Positions 22,480 through 28,767 of a stretch of 28,767 nucleotides of DNA are shown here, piece by piece (position 1 is the first letter of the stretch; each line of letters starts with the position of its first letter). The notes beneath the pieces were generated by a model, which searched no databases, was not told the origin of the DNA, and saw nothing but the letters and a program-made list of their open reading frames with translations. The stretch lies in the NCBI GenBank assembly GCA_964503595.1, contig CAZDAM010000035.1:1-28767 (forward strand). Direction: 5' to 3'. The DNA comes from CAZDAM01 sp964503595. GTDB lineage: Bacteria; Muiribacteriota; UBA6191. The translations under genes were made by a program, and so were the position numbers.

Positions 22480-23851
22480 GATCCGAGCCCTCCTCAGAGC
22501 TTTCTTTATCAGAGGGGCTGTCATCACTCCGGGACTGGACGGTGAACTTCAGTCCTCCGGACTTCTTATCCGTCCCGACCTTAATCAGATCATTAGACTT
22601 GAGCTTGGAATTCAGGATCATTTCTGCCAGAGGATTTTCCAGGTATTTCTGAATGGCTCTTCGCAAAGGCCTGGCACCGTACTTCTCATTGGTACCCTCA
22701 TCCACCAGAAATTCCTTGGCCTTCCGGGAAAGCTGCATGGCAAGCTGAAGGCGCTTCAGACGACCCGAAACATCTTCAAGCATGACATCCATGATACGGA
22801 TGTTCTCATCGCGGGTTAAACCCTTGAACAGAATGACTTCATCAATCCTGTTCAGAAATTCGGGAGGAAAGACTTTCTCAAGAGCCTTACGGGTTTCCCG
22901 AACCCTGGCTTTCTCATCTACGGCTTCCTTGGCCCCGCCAAAACCGATGGCACCCGACATCTGATCGATTCTGTCCACTCCGATATTGGAAGTCAGAATG
23001 ACCAGGGACTGGTTGAAGGAAACCACGGTACCCTTGGAGTCAGTCAGGCGTCCTTCATCCAGAATCTGCAACAGAAGATTATGGACCTTGCGATGAGCCT
23101 TTTCGATCTCATCAAAGACAACCACGGATTCAGGCTGATTCTTGATGGCCTCGGTCAGATAGCCCCCATCACTATGTCCGATATAGCCGGGAGGAGAACC
23201 AATCAGCTTGGAATACTCATGGGACATGGCATATTCGGAACAGTCAATCCGGATGACTTCCTGCTTGCCGAAAAGATAGGCCGAAAGCGCCTTGGCAAGC
23301 TCAGTTTTGCCAACTCCTGTCTGACCGACAAAAATAAAGCTTCCTACCGGACGCTGGGGATTCTTCAGTCCCACCTTGGCTTTTCTGACAGCCTGGGATA
23401 CCACTGTAACTGCTTCATCCTGACCAATAATACGCTTTTTGATTTCCGTCTCCATGTCCAGAAAACGGCTGTCCGCACCAGGCTGCCCTCTCTTGCTGTC
23501 CGGAGCATCCAGCAGAGCGATATTTTCATCCTCAGAGTCCACAAAGATCGTGATTTCCTTGATATCAAGGGAAGGATTCACCTTGATACAGAGGTTATAA
23601 AGCTCCTGCTCGATGATGTCGGACAGCAGAGGATAATCATCGTTCTTGAAGATACTGGGGGCAATTTCCGCCGTGTAGTTCACCACACAGGCATTGATGA
23701 TGAGACGGCGATAGGACTTCTTGTCCGTGATTTTGACGTTACGGAACAAATCCTTGCGCTGAGCCGGTGTGAAGGAACGAATCGCCACAAACCGATCCAG
23801 GGATTCACAGAACTTCATTTTGATATTGCCTGAACCGTTATTGGAATCCAT
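22469..23851 (-). CDS. Short Clp/Hsp100-type ATPase, single AAA module
   Basis: A 460-residue unfoldase-like ATPase equal to the second module of ClpA/ClpB/ClpC. N-terminal residues 1-130 are unlike the usual Clp_N repeat and I do not recognise them. The AAA module has Walker A GQTGVGKT (176-183), pore loop GYIG (222-225), Walker B VVVFDE (243-248), sensor 1 TSN (287-289), arginine-finger region LNRID (333-337) and sensor 2 GARPLRR (392-398). IGF (302-304) stands where ClpA and ClpX carry the loop that docks on ClpP, so a ClpP partner is possible. The tail is acidic and Ser-rich. AAGG-type sites precede the ATG by about 9 bases. It leads the operon mazG, TPR, nuclease, asd. No convincing promoter is seen upstream. 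Confidence 0.9.
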   Translation of the reverse strand: MDSNNGSGNIKMKFCESLDRFVAIRSFTPAQRKDLFRNVKITDKKSYRRLIINACVVNYTAEIAPSIFKNDDYPLLSDIIEQELYNLCIKVNPSLDIKEITIFVDSEDENIALLDAPDSKRGQPGADSRFLDMETEIKKRIIGQDEAVTVVSQAVRKAKVGLKNPQRPVGSFIFVGQTGVGKTELAKALSAYLFGKQEVIRIDCSEYAMSHEYSKLIGSPPGYIGHSDGGYLTEAIKNQPESVVVFDEIEKAHRKVHNLLLQILDEGRLTDSKGTVVSFNQSLVILTSNIGVDRIDQMSGAIGFGGAKEAVDEKARVRETRKALEKVFPPEFLNRIDEVILFKGLTRDENIRIMDVMLEDVSGRLKRLQLAMQLSRKAKEFLVDEGTNEKYGARPLRRAIQKYLENPLAEMILNSKLKSNDLIKVGTDKKSGGLKFTVQSRSDDSPSDKESSEEGSDHAP

Positions 23852-23985
23852 TTTTTCACCTTTCCTTCAAGCTCTGGACTCTGTTTTTATAAATATCGTC
23901 GTCAAAGCCTGCGCGATTCACCCTCAAAACAGACCTACTTGAGCTGCATCCGGTATTTTTTTGTCTGTATCCATGCTTTGGCGTT

Positions 23986-24014
23986 TTGTCTGGTCTATTC
24001 ATCTCTTTTATTAT
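23986..24014 (+). promoter_or_regulatory. Distal promoter of trmL
   Basis: TTGTCT (23986-23991), 17-bp spacer, TATTAT (24009-24014). It would give a transcript containing an in-frame ATG at 24028, so a 30-residue longer TrmL is formally possible, though that extension has no family character. Confidence 0.5.
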
Positions 24015-24081
24015 AAACCTTCATACCATGAGCGATCCAGCACATACCAGGGTGAATCATAATAGTAGAATACTCCTAATA

Positions 24082-24110
24082 TTGAGGGTGAGGCATCCTC
24101 CATGTACAAT
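24082..24110 (+). promoter_or_regulatory. Proximal promoter of trmL
   Basis: TTGAGG (24082-24087), 17-bp spacer, TACAAT (24105-24110), ending 7 bases before the ATG at 24118. There is no Shine-Dalgarno sequence; a leaderless mRNA is expected. The in-frame ATG at 24109 overlaps the -10 box. Confidence 0.68.
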
Positions 24111-24117
24111 GGCCCTC

Positions 24118-24582
24118 ATGAATCAGCCCCGCATTGACATCGCCCTGTTTGAACCGGAAATCCCCGGTAATGCCGGCAGCATCGGCCGCACCTGCGTTGC
24201 CACTGCCTCAGAACTCTACATTGTCGGACCGACTCCCTTTGACATCACTGACGCCCGGATCAAGCGGGCCGGACTTGATTACTGGCCCCATCTCGGATGG
24301 GAATTCTTTGAAAACAGGGAGCAGTTCTTTCAGGCCAAAAAGGGACGCCGACTGGTTTTAACCAGTGCCCGCATCGGAGAGCGTTACGATCAGTTTTCCT
24401 ATCGGGATGGTGATATTCTGGTCATGGGCAAGGAGACCCTCGGACTTGCCGATTTTCTGGAAAGTGGCTGGCCGGTGGTCCATCTTCCTATGTGGGGGCC
24501 CACCCGCTCGATCAACCAGGCCAATGCTGCTACGACCCTTCTTTATGAAGCCTACCGCCAGGTGGGGTTTCCAAAAGGCTGA
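24118..24582 (+). CDS. trmL: tRNA (cytidine/uridine-34 2'-O)-methyltransferase
   Basis: A 154-residue SPOUT methyltransferase that uses S-adenosylmethionine to methylate the ribose of the wobble nucleotide in tRNA-Leu. Family blocks: IALFEPEIPGNAGSIGRTC (8-26), LVMGKETLGL (about 100-109) and PTRSINQANAATTLLYEAY (about 127-145), the last forming part of the knotted cofactor site. The length matches the family exactly when the ATG at 24118 is used. The frame extends upstream to 23986, but that region holds two promoters. The stop (TGA) abuts the stop of the convergent exported protein, forming the palindrome TGATCA. Single-gene unit. Confidence 0.93.
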   Translation: MNQPRIDIALFEPEIPGNAGSIGRTCVATASELYIVGPTPFDITDARIKRAGLDYWPHLGWEFFENREQFFQAKKGRRLVLTSARIGERYDQFSYRDGDILVMGKETLGLADFLESGWPVVHLPMWGPTRSINQANAATTLLYEAYRQVGFPKG

Positions 24583-25128
24583 TCAGCGGGAAGGATGAGC
24601 GCCCTGGGTGAAAATCTCATCAGGATCGTAAGCTTCCATGTCACTTGAAGGATCTCCACTGACATAACCGCTCTTGGCTAGCTGATTCCAGGCATTGGAA
24701 CCTTTGGGAATGAACCGCAGAAATTTGTGATTGCGGGGGAGACGGGCCCGTGGACCGGCAATCGGGTCCATCCAGGTTTTCAAAGCGCCCGGCTCTTCGG
24801 CAAAAACCCGGACATAAACCGGGTATTTCTTGTGAGCTGGCAGTACCGCGGTCACCGATTCCGCTCCCTGTCCCTTCAGAACCACAGGAAGAAATGCCTT
24901 TTCGACCATTCCTCCTCCCGGATCCTCACTAAGAAACGAAACATAAACCGTTGTGGGGTTTCTGACAGCAAATCTCAGCCATACCCGAACATCGGAAAGG
25001 TGACCACCGGGATACTCAATCAGATCGATGCGGGCAACATCAATGGCCAATCCCTGCTCACGCACCAAAGCAACCGGGCGGGCCAGCACTGGTGAAAAAT
25101 TCAGTAAGAGCAAGAATAAAAAGCGCAT
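24583..25128 (-). CDS. Unknown exported protein
   Basis: A 181-residue protein with a Sec signal (MRFLFLLLLNFSPVLA, cleavage near ARP). The mature part is mostly beta-like to about residue 110 (VRVWLRFAVRNPTTVYVSFL), then has a Pro/Arg-rich segment (DPIAGPRARLPRNHKF) and an acidic end with SSDMEAYDPDEIF. It has no cysteines and no recognised domain. The ATG at 25128 begins the signal; a TTG at 25134 is the other option. No good Shine-Dalgarno sequence; a TTGCAA-N18-CAAGAT promoter can be drawn ending 13 bases upstream. It is a single gene, with the prs terminator behind it and trmL converging. Confidence 0.72.
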   Translation of the reverse strand: MRFLFLLLLNFSPVLARPVALVREQGLAIDVARIDLIEYPGGHLSDVRVWLRFAVRNPTTVYVSFLSEDPGGGMVEKAFLPVVLKGQGAESVTAVLPAHKKYPVYVRVFAEEPGALKTWMDPIAGPRARLPRNHKFLRFIPKGSNAWNQLAKSGYVSGDPSSDMEAYDPDEIFTQGAHPSR

Positions 25129-25242
25129 CAGCAATCAATTCATCTTGCAGTCACGGTTCCTTGATTTGCAAGCCGGCAGCCGGACTGAAGCACACATTCC
25201 ATGACCAGGGACCAGAATTCAGCCATCTTCAGCCAAGAAAAC

Positions 25243-25273
25243 AAAAAGGCCCGGAATCCGAAGACTCCGAACC
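25243..25273 (-). terminator. Terminator of the prs operon, TTCG loop
   Basis: On the minus strand GGTTCGGAGTC pairs with GATTCCGGGCC (11 bp, three G-U pairs) around TTCG, followed by five T (plus-strand A run 25243-25247). Confidence 0.85.
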
Positions 25274-25298
25274 ATTTCGTTCCTGGTAGTTTCAGGAA

Positions 25299-26255
25299 TC
25301 AGAACGTCTTGAATTTTTTGAACAGGGCCGACACAGATGTCCCCAGATGAATGCTAAGAATCGCCTTGGCAAAGAGATCCGCCACTGAAAGAACCTTGAT
25401 TTTCCTGGTATTGAACTCCCGGCGAATCGGAACTGTATTGGTGACAATCACTTCTTCCAGCTTGCTTTCACTCAGACGCTCAAGCGCGCTGTCCGAGAAA
25501 ATCGGGTGGGTACAGCAGGCCAGAACCCGCTCAGCACCTGCGTCATAAAGAGCGTTGACGGAATTTACAATGCTGCCTCCGGTATCGATTTCATCATCCA
25601 CCAGAATTGCTGTCTTGCCTTTCACATCCCCGATAATACCGAAGACCTGGGTTTTATCCTTGTTGCCTTCCCGCTTTTTATCCATAATGGCCAAATCCGC
25701 GTCCAGAGCCCAGCTGTAACTGCGGGCCCGCTTGGCTCCTCCGGCATCCGGGGCAACCACCACCAGATCGTCATAGCGCTTGCGCTGGATATAATCGCAA
25801 AGTACCGGAAGAGCAATGAGCTGATCCATCGGACGATTGAAAAAGCCCATAATCTGCTCGCTGTGAAGATCCATAGTGAGGATCCGGTCCACTCCGGCCA
25901 CCGTCATCAGATCCGAAACCAGTTTGGAAGTGATCGAAATCCTCGGCTGATCCTTCTTGTCCGATCGGGCATAAAAAAAATAGGGCACCACTGCTGTGAT
26001 GCGCCTGGCTGATGCTCTGCGAAGAGCGTCCACCGTGATGAGCGTCTCCATCAGATCATCATTGGGATTCTCCCCGATGGTGTGGATAGTAAAACAGTCC
26101 ATATCGCGGACGTTTTCCTCAATCTTCACAAACGTGTTGCGATTCTTGAAGTTGAAGCAGGCCGTCTTGCCCACTTCCACACTCAGATGATCGCAGATTT
26201 CCCGTGTCAGAGGAGCAGCGCCCCTTCCCGCAAAAATACGCAGTTTGTCCAGCAT
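25299..26255 (-). CDS. prs: Ribose-phosphate pyrophosphokinase (PRPP synthetase)
   Basis: A 318-residue enzyme that transfers pyrophosphate from ATP to ribose 5-phosphate, making PRPP for nucleotide, histidine and tryptophan synthesis. Motifs: RSDKKDQPR (97-105), DLHSEQIMGFF (129-139) with the metal-binding His131, PDAGG (169-173) and the PRPP-binding loop VDDEIDTGGS (219-228). DLHSEQIMGFF and the KKDQPR segment are slight variants of the usual DLHAxQIQGFF and RQDRK. Length is normal. It starts three bases after the coiled-coil gene, with GAGGA overlapping that gene's end as its ribosome site, and ends at a strong terminator. Confidence 0.97.
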   Translation of the reverse strand: MLDKLRIFAGRGAAPLTREICDHLSVEVGKTACFNFKNRNTFVKIEENVRDMDCFTIHTIGENPNDDLMETLITVDALRRASARRITAVVPYFFYARSDKKDQPRISITSKLVSDLMTVAGVDRILTMDLHSEQIMGFFNRPMDQLIALPVLCDYIQRKRYDDLVVVAPDAGGAKRARSYSWALDADLAIMDKKREGNKDKTQVFGIIGDVKGKTAILVDDEIDTGGSIVNSVNALYDAGAERVLACCTHPIFSDSALERLSESKLEEVIVTNTVPIRREFNTRKIKVLSVADLFAKAILSIHLGTSVSALFKKFKTF

Positions 26256-26258
26256 GGC

Positions 26259-26624
26259 CTAATCCTCCGTGCGGTCTTTTTCGACCACAACCTCATCAGT
26301 CTCGGTATCGTTGGCCCCATCTTCATAAAGGGCGTTGATTTCGGATTCCGTGTTGCGGATACGCTCACTAAGAGCCTTGAGATATTCCATCTGCTCGGCG
26401 TAGTCCTCTGAGCGAAAAGCCGTACCTTCTGTCAGGGTCCGGGCCAGATGCTGACCCATGGCCCGCCAGGTCTCTGCCTGTTCGTTCTGCAGGCTTTGCA
26501 GGCGCTTGCGGATTTTGTGCATGGCAAGTTCTTGATTGACTCCCTCGCGCAGCTCCTGGGCCTTCTTTTCCAATTCTCCAACACCTTCGCGGATACTATC
26601 CGAAAGGCGGTCCAGAAAACTCAT
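26259..26624 (-). CDS. Coiled-coil protein upstream of prs
   Basis: A 121-residue highly charged helical protein with heptad-like pattern (LEKKAQELREGVNQELAMHKIRKRL and so on, about 17-55 and 90-115) and an acidic tail (DTETDEVVVEKDRTED). No signal, membrane segment or cysteine. The start at 26624 follows a strong GGGGAGGGG purine site; the upstream extension (MDPARQF...) overlaps the promoter. It begins the two-gene operon with prs. No recognised family. The position suggests only co-expression with PRPP synthesis, not a shared reaction. Confidence 0.75.
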   Translation of the reverse strand: MSFLDRLSDSIREGVGELEKKAQELREGVNQELAMHKIRKRLQSLQNEQAETWRAMGQHLARTLTEGTAFRSEDYAEQMEYLKALSERIRNTESEINALYEDGANDTETDEVVVEKDRTED

Positions 26625-26651
26625 GATCCCCTCCCCGGCCTCAGGAGGCTG

Positions 26652-26660
26652 AGCATAGCA
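26652..26660 (-). promoter_or_regulatory. Extended -10 promoter for the coiled-coil/prs operon
   Basis: TGC-TATGCT on the minus strand, about 27 bases before the ATG at 26624, allowing a short leader with the GGGGAGGGG site. No -35 consensus at 17 bp. Confidence 0.4.
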
Positions 26661-26767
26661 AAACTGCCTTGCAGGATCCACGATTTATCCATCCGCCCCT
26701 AGAGAATTTCTATCCTGCTGCAACCTTTTCCCGTCTTTGTCCGTAAAGAGTTGTGGAGGATTAGAAT

Positions 26768-27625
26768 ATGAAACGTTTTGCGATTGCCCTGACTCTTGTT
26801 CTTACGGCAACACTCCCCGTCAGTGCGGACAACAGCATTCAGAATACTCTTTATGCTGCCGAAGCCGGCCAGGAAGCTCCCGAAGGAACTTTTGACCGCC
26901 TTCTGGACAGATATCGTTCCCAGATGGTGGATATGGAATACAGTAGCCGCCGTTTCTCCGCCTATTTCTCTTCCCTGGATCACAGCATCATGCAGGCCCT
27001 GAATCACACCATGCAGCTGGCTGACAAAGTCAAGGGCTTTGGCATCGGCAGCCCCGAAGGTCGCGAGGCTTTCTATCAGCTGAAGCAACCCCTGACTCAC
27101 ATTACCATGAGCATCAAGAACACTCCTCAGCTGCGTCATGTTGTGAGCATGTGGGACAAGAGCATTCTGACCTACCAGAAACTCGTCAATGTGTTTGAAG
27201 GAGTCGATGCAACTCCAGGCCAGGGAGTCAATCCGAATCATCCCGGAATCCGTCTTCTGCAGCAGCAGGCTGAAACCCTGCGCCAGTCCGTGTTCGCCTT
27301 CGAACATCAGCTGAAAGCCGGTCTTCCCATGGTCAATCAGGAAAACCAGAGCCTGATTGCCTACATGAGCCAGTTCTCCATGCTGGTGGACAAACTCAAA
27401 ACCCATAGCCTGTCCTTCATCACCGAGCGGCAGTACATGGCTGAGACCCTGAGGCATGCCACCAAAGTCAGCCGCCAGATCAACGCCATCATGCTCTATA
27501 ACCAGAACATCCCCCATCTGGTGCTTTCCTGGGAAACCATTCGCAGCCAGGCTAACACCATGCGCCAGCAGTACGAATCCCTGATGAATGACATGGACAA
27601 CCCAGGATTTCCTCCAGCGCAATGA
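26768..27625 (+). CDS. Exported helical protein, unknown
   Basis: A 285-residue protein with a classical signal peptide (MKRFAIALTLVLTATLPVSA). The mature protein has no cysteines and is rich in Gln, Met, His and Leu; almost all of it is predicted helix (for example MQALNHTMQLADKVKGF, RLLQQQAETLRQSVFAF, TMRQQYESLMNDM), with a Pro/Gly-rich break at about 147-160. It resembles periplasmic four-helix-bundle proteins but no family is recognised. The start is firm: GGAGG lies 8 bases before the ATG. It overlaps the next lipoprotein gene by ATGA, so both are made together. A long opposite-strand frame covers it, but the signal peptide and ribosome site favour this strand. Confidence 0.82.
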   Translation: MKRFAIALTLVLTATLPVSADNSIQNTLYAAEAGQEAPEGTFDRLLDRYRSQMVDMEYSSRRFSAYFSSLDHSIMQALNHTMQLADKVKGFGIGSPEGREAFYQLKQPLTHITMSIKNTPQLRHVVSMWDKSILTYQKLVNVFEGVDATPGQGVNPNHPGIRLLQQQAETLRQSVFAFEHQLKAGLPMVNQENQSLIAYMSQFSMLVDKLKTHSLSFITERQYMAETLRHATKVSRQINAIMLYNQNIPHLVLSWETIRSQANTMRQQYESLMNDMDNPGFPPAQ

Positions 27626-27987
27626 CAAAATGGGCGGCTTTTTTCGTCCTCTTTCTTGCAGGCTGTCAAAGTCCTGAACAGACGTCCCCACCGGAAAATT
27701 CCGGAGGGCGTCTTTCTGTTTCCAGAGAATCCTCCCAGGAGCCCCTCATCCATGAAGACACCCCTCTGGTGGAAGTTCGTATCAAGACCGACTGTGAAAG
27801 CGGGCTTCTGATCAAGGACGCCGACGGCAAAACCATTGGCCGCGACGACGAAGAGCCCAGAATCGGCTTTCTATACATGTTTGAAGGCACCAAGGCCGCC
27901 GTGGAAGTTTCCTGCCCCAAGAAACCATCCCAGTACCTGAAACTGGAACCTCGTGGCTTAATGGAAATCCACTACGTGAAGTTTTAG
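27622..27987 (+). CDS. Small lipoprotein
   Basis: A 121-residue lipoprotein: MTKWAAFFVLFLAGC with a canonical lipobox, a Ser/Pro/Glu-rich linker (about 16-45) and a beta-rich domain (VEVRIKTDCESGLLIKDADG, then AAVEVSCPKKPSQYL) carrying two cysteines (about 58 and 98) likely joined by a disulfide. No family recognised. It is translationally coupled (ATGA) to the exported helical protein and is the last gene of that pair; I see no clear terminator with a T run behind it. Confidence 0.8.
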   Translation: MTKWAAFFVLFLAGCQSPEQTSPPENSGGRLSVSRESSQEPLIHEDTPLVEVRIKTDCESGLLIKDADGKTIGRDDEEPRIGFLYMFEGTKAAVEVSCPKKPSQYLKLEPRGLMEIHYVKF

Positions 27988-27996
27988 ACCAGCCCA

Positions 27997-28054
27997 ATTC
28001 TTAGCATTCACGGTGTCAGGATGAATATGGCTCCCTCCTGCATCCTCTAAGAAT
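27997..28054. repeat. Nested inverted repeats in an intergenic region
   Basis: ATTCTTAG (27997-28004) is the exact complement of CTAAGAAT (28047-28054); inside it AGGATG (28018-28023) pairs with CATCCT (28041-28046). GGTGTC (28012-28017) can alternatively pair with GACACC (28070-28075). No T run follows, so it is not a standard terminator; the left side of the stem has an unpaired 13-base bulge. Confidence 0.45.
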
Positions 28055-28129
28055 CATGTAAAAACCCCAGACACCAGCCATCCAGAAAACTCTAAACGGA
28101 TGCGGCCATATCCCACACAGGGAAAAGTC

Positions 28130-28143
28130 CCAGGAAGTCCTGG
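28130..28143. promoter_or_regulatory. Short dyad upstream of the AAA ATPase
   Basis: CCAGGA-AG-TCCTGG, a perfect 6-bp dyad with a 2-base centre, about 55 bases before the -10 box of the ATPase gene. Possible operator, unproven. Confidence 0.25.
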
Positions 28144-28197
28144 AGATTGTTCAGAAGTTTTTACAGAGCCTTGATGAGCAATCGCCTCTCTTCTGAA

Positions 28198-28206
28198 TGC
28201 TATACT
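28198..28206 (+). promoter_or_regulatory. Extended -10 promoter of the AAA ATPase gene
   Basis: TGC-TATACT (28198-28206), ending 8 bases before the ATG at 28215, with no Shine-Dalgarno sequence. The nearest -35-like TTGATG (28171) is too far away (24 bp). Confidence 0.55.
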
Positions 28207-28214
28207 GAAGCGCC

Positions 28215-28767
28215 ATGAAAAAATTCTTCAATACCGCCGGAGCCTGCCAAACGGATATTCACTATTATGTCGAACGTCCCCTTGGTCTTGATCCTGTTCT
28301 GGAGCTAATCCATGCCAGAAAGTACTTCACCCATCACGCTCCAAGGCAGAGTGGCAAAACCACTCTGCTTCGGCAGATGTGTGCCCGGCTGAATGAAGAA
28401 GGCCGGTATCTGGCCCTTCATATCAACGTGGAAAATGCCCAAGCAGCAAAGAATGATGTTCTTCAAGCCAATGAAGTCATCCTTAGCAGTCTCAAGTATT
28501 CTCTCAAAGAAGCAATTTCAATTCCAATTGAAAAATTTCAATCCGCCCAATCCTTTCAGAGTTCTATATCCGGCGTACAGCAGTGTCTACAAGAATGGTC
28601 TTCCGCATCAAAAAAACCCATCGTCCTTGTGATTGATGAAATCGATTCCATGGTTGGAGATTCCCTCATTGCCCTTTTAAGGCAGCTTCGTGCTGGCTAC
28701 GACCTGCGCCCCCATGCCTTCCCCCAGTCCGTTATCTTAAATGGAGTACGGGATATCAAGGACTACC
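28215..28767 (+). CDS. AAA-type ATPase, 3' truncated by the window
   Basis: The first 184 residues of an ATP-binding protein, open to the right edge. The start MKKFFNTAGACQTDIHYYV, the phosphate-binding loop HAPRQSGKTTLL (about 41-52) and the Walker B IVLVIDEIDSM (about 136-146) match a widespread uncharacterised group of AAA-like ATPases whose genes are scattered patchily among bacteria. Ala replaces the first Gly of the classical Walker A, which from memory is usual for this group. These proteins often have a C-terminal nuclease-like or DUF domain, which is not visible here. The coding region between about 28480 and 28570 is more A-rich than its neighbours, compatible with acquisition by transfer. 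Transcription is expected from the extended -10 eight bases upstream. Confidence 0.86.
   Translation, partial: MKKFFNTAGACQTDIHYYVERPLGLDPVLELIHARKYFTHHAPRQSGKTTLLRQMCARLNEEGRYLALHINVENAQAAKNDVLQANEVILSSLKYSLKEAISIPIEKFQSAQSFQSSISGVQQCLQEWSSASKKPIVLVIDEIDSMVGDSLIALLRQLRAGYDLRPHAFPQSVILNGVRDIKDY

Noticed and set aside
22480..22527. Longer MazG start inside the Clp-type gene.
   Set aside because: The extra residues have no family character and GAGGAGG is placed for the ATG at 22479.
23922..23927. TTGAGG on the minus strand as -35 of the Clp-type gene.
   Set aside because: No acceptable -10 box at 16-18 bp; the TATAAA at 23886-23891 has no -35 at the right distance, so no promoter was called.
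26699..27691. Minus-strand frame of 330 codons opposite the exported helical protein.
   Set aside because: The plus strand has a GGAGG site, a signal peptide and coupling to a lipoprotein; the minus frame runs across both genes without such features.
1..28767. tRNA, rRNA, CRISPR arrays, insertion sequences and phage attachment sites.
   Set aside because: No cloverleaf, ribosomal sequence, regularly spaced repeats, transposase motif or flanking direct repeats were seen on either strand.

Overview
The window is a dense stretch of bacterial chromosome of moderate GC content, with 32 supported protein genes (two cut by the window edges), no RNA genes, no insertion sequences and no CRISPR array. 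Many lipoprotein signals (lipobox ending LAGC), an exported protein that looks like an outer-membrane beta-barrel and a monohaem cytochrome point to a Gram-negative organism. The gene mix (MoxR ATPase, DUF2252, M4 protease, class III adenylate cyclase, fungal/archaeal-type aspartate-semialdehyde dehydrogenase, many TPR and unknown exported proteins) would fit a Bdellovibrionota/Oligoflexia-like or other 'delta'-type lineage. That placement is inference from gene flavour only.

Layout. 1-570: the 3' end of an unknown gene with a strong terminator, then a 59-residue small gene on the other strand. 614-4543: a HEAT-repeat lipoprotein diverges from a three-gene operon (MoxR ATPase, unknown protein, exported DUF2252 kinase-like protein). 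4584-5921: an operon for a cysteine-rich exported protein and a lipoprotein. 6068-8111: a small helical protein and a secreted thermolysin-family protease. 8191-11665: a four-gene envelope operon (cytochrome c, barrel protein, DUF547 lipoprotein, membrane adenylate cyclase). 11716-15265: a GT-C membrane glycosyltransferase converging on a CinA-like/DUF1853/exported-protein operon. 15372-18547: a large exported SH3-like protein plus a Sel1/TPR protein. 18534-23851: a tightly packed operon of a short Clp-type ATPase, MazG, a TPR protein, an S1/P1 nuclease and aspartate-semialdehyde dehydrogenase. 24118-28767: TrmL, an exported protein, a coiled-coil protein with PRPP synthetase, an exported helical protein with a lipoprotein, and the start of an AAA ATPase.

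The most general signal is in the promoters. At most transcription-unit starts a sigma70-type -10 box ends only 7-10 bases before the start codon, with no Shine-Dalgarno sequence. Examples are at 1786, 1853, 15265, 15372, 24118 and 28215. This predicts leaderless mRNAs for first genes, while many downstream genes and a few first genes (8111, 26624, 26768) carry clear GGAGG-type sites. This pattern also resolves several start codons: two apparent TTG starts (15336 and 23986) are really -35 hexamers.

Candidate undescribed systems are the MoxR/unknown/exported-DUF2252 operon, the cytochrome-to-cyclase envelope operon, the single-ring Clp ATPase with a new N-terminal domain coupled to MazG, and the large SH3-like/Sel1 pair. 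No gene-free stretch exceeds 300 bases; the longest, 23852-24117, holds promoters for trmL.
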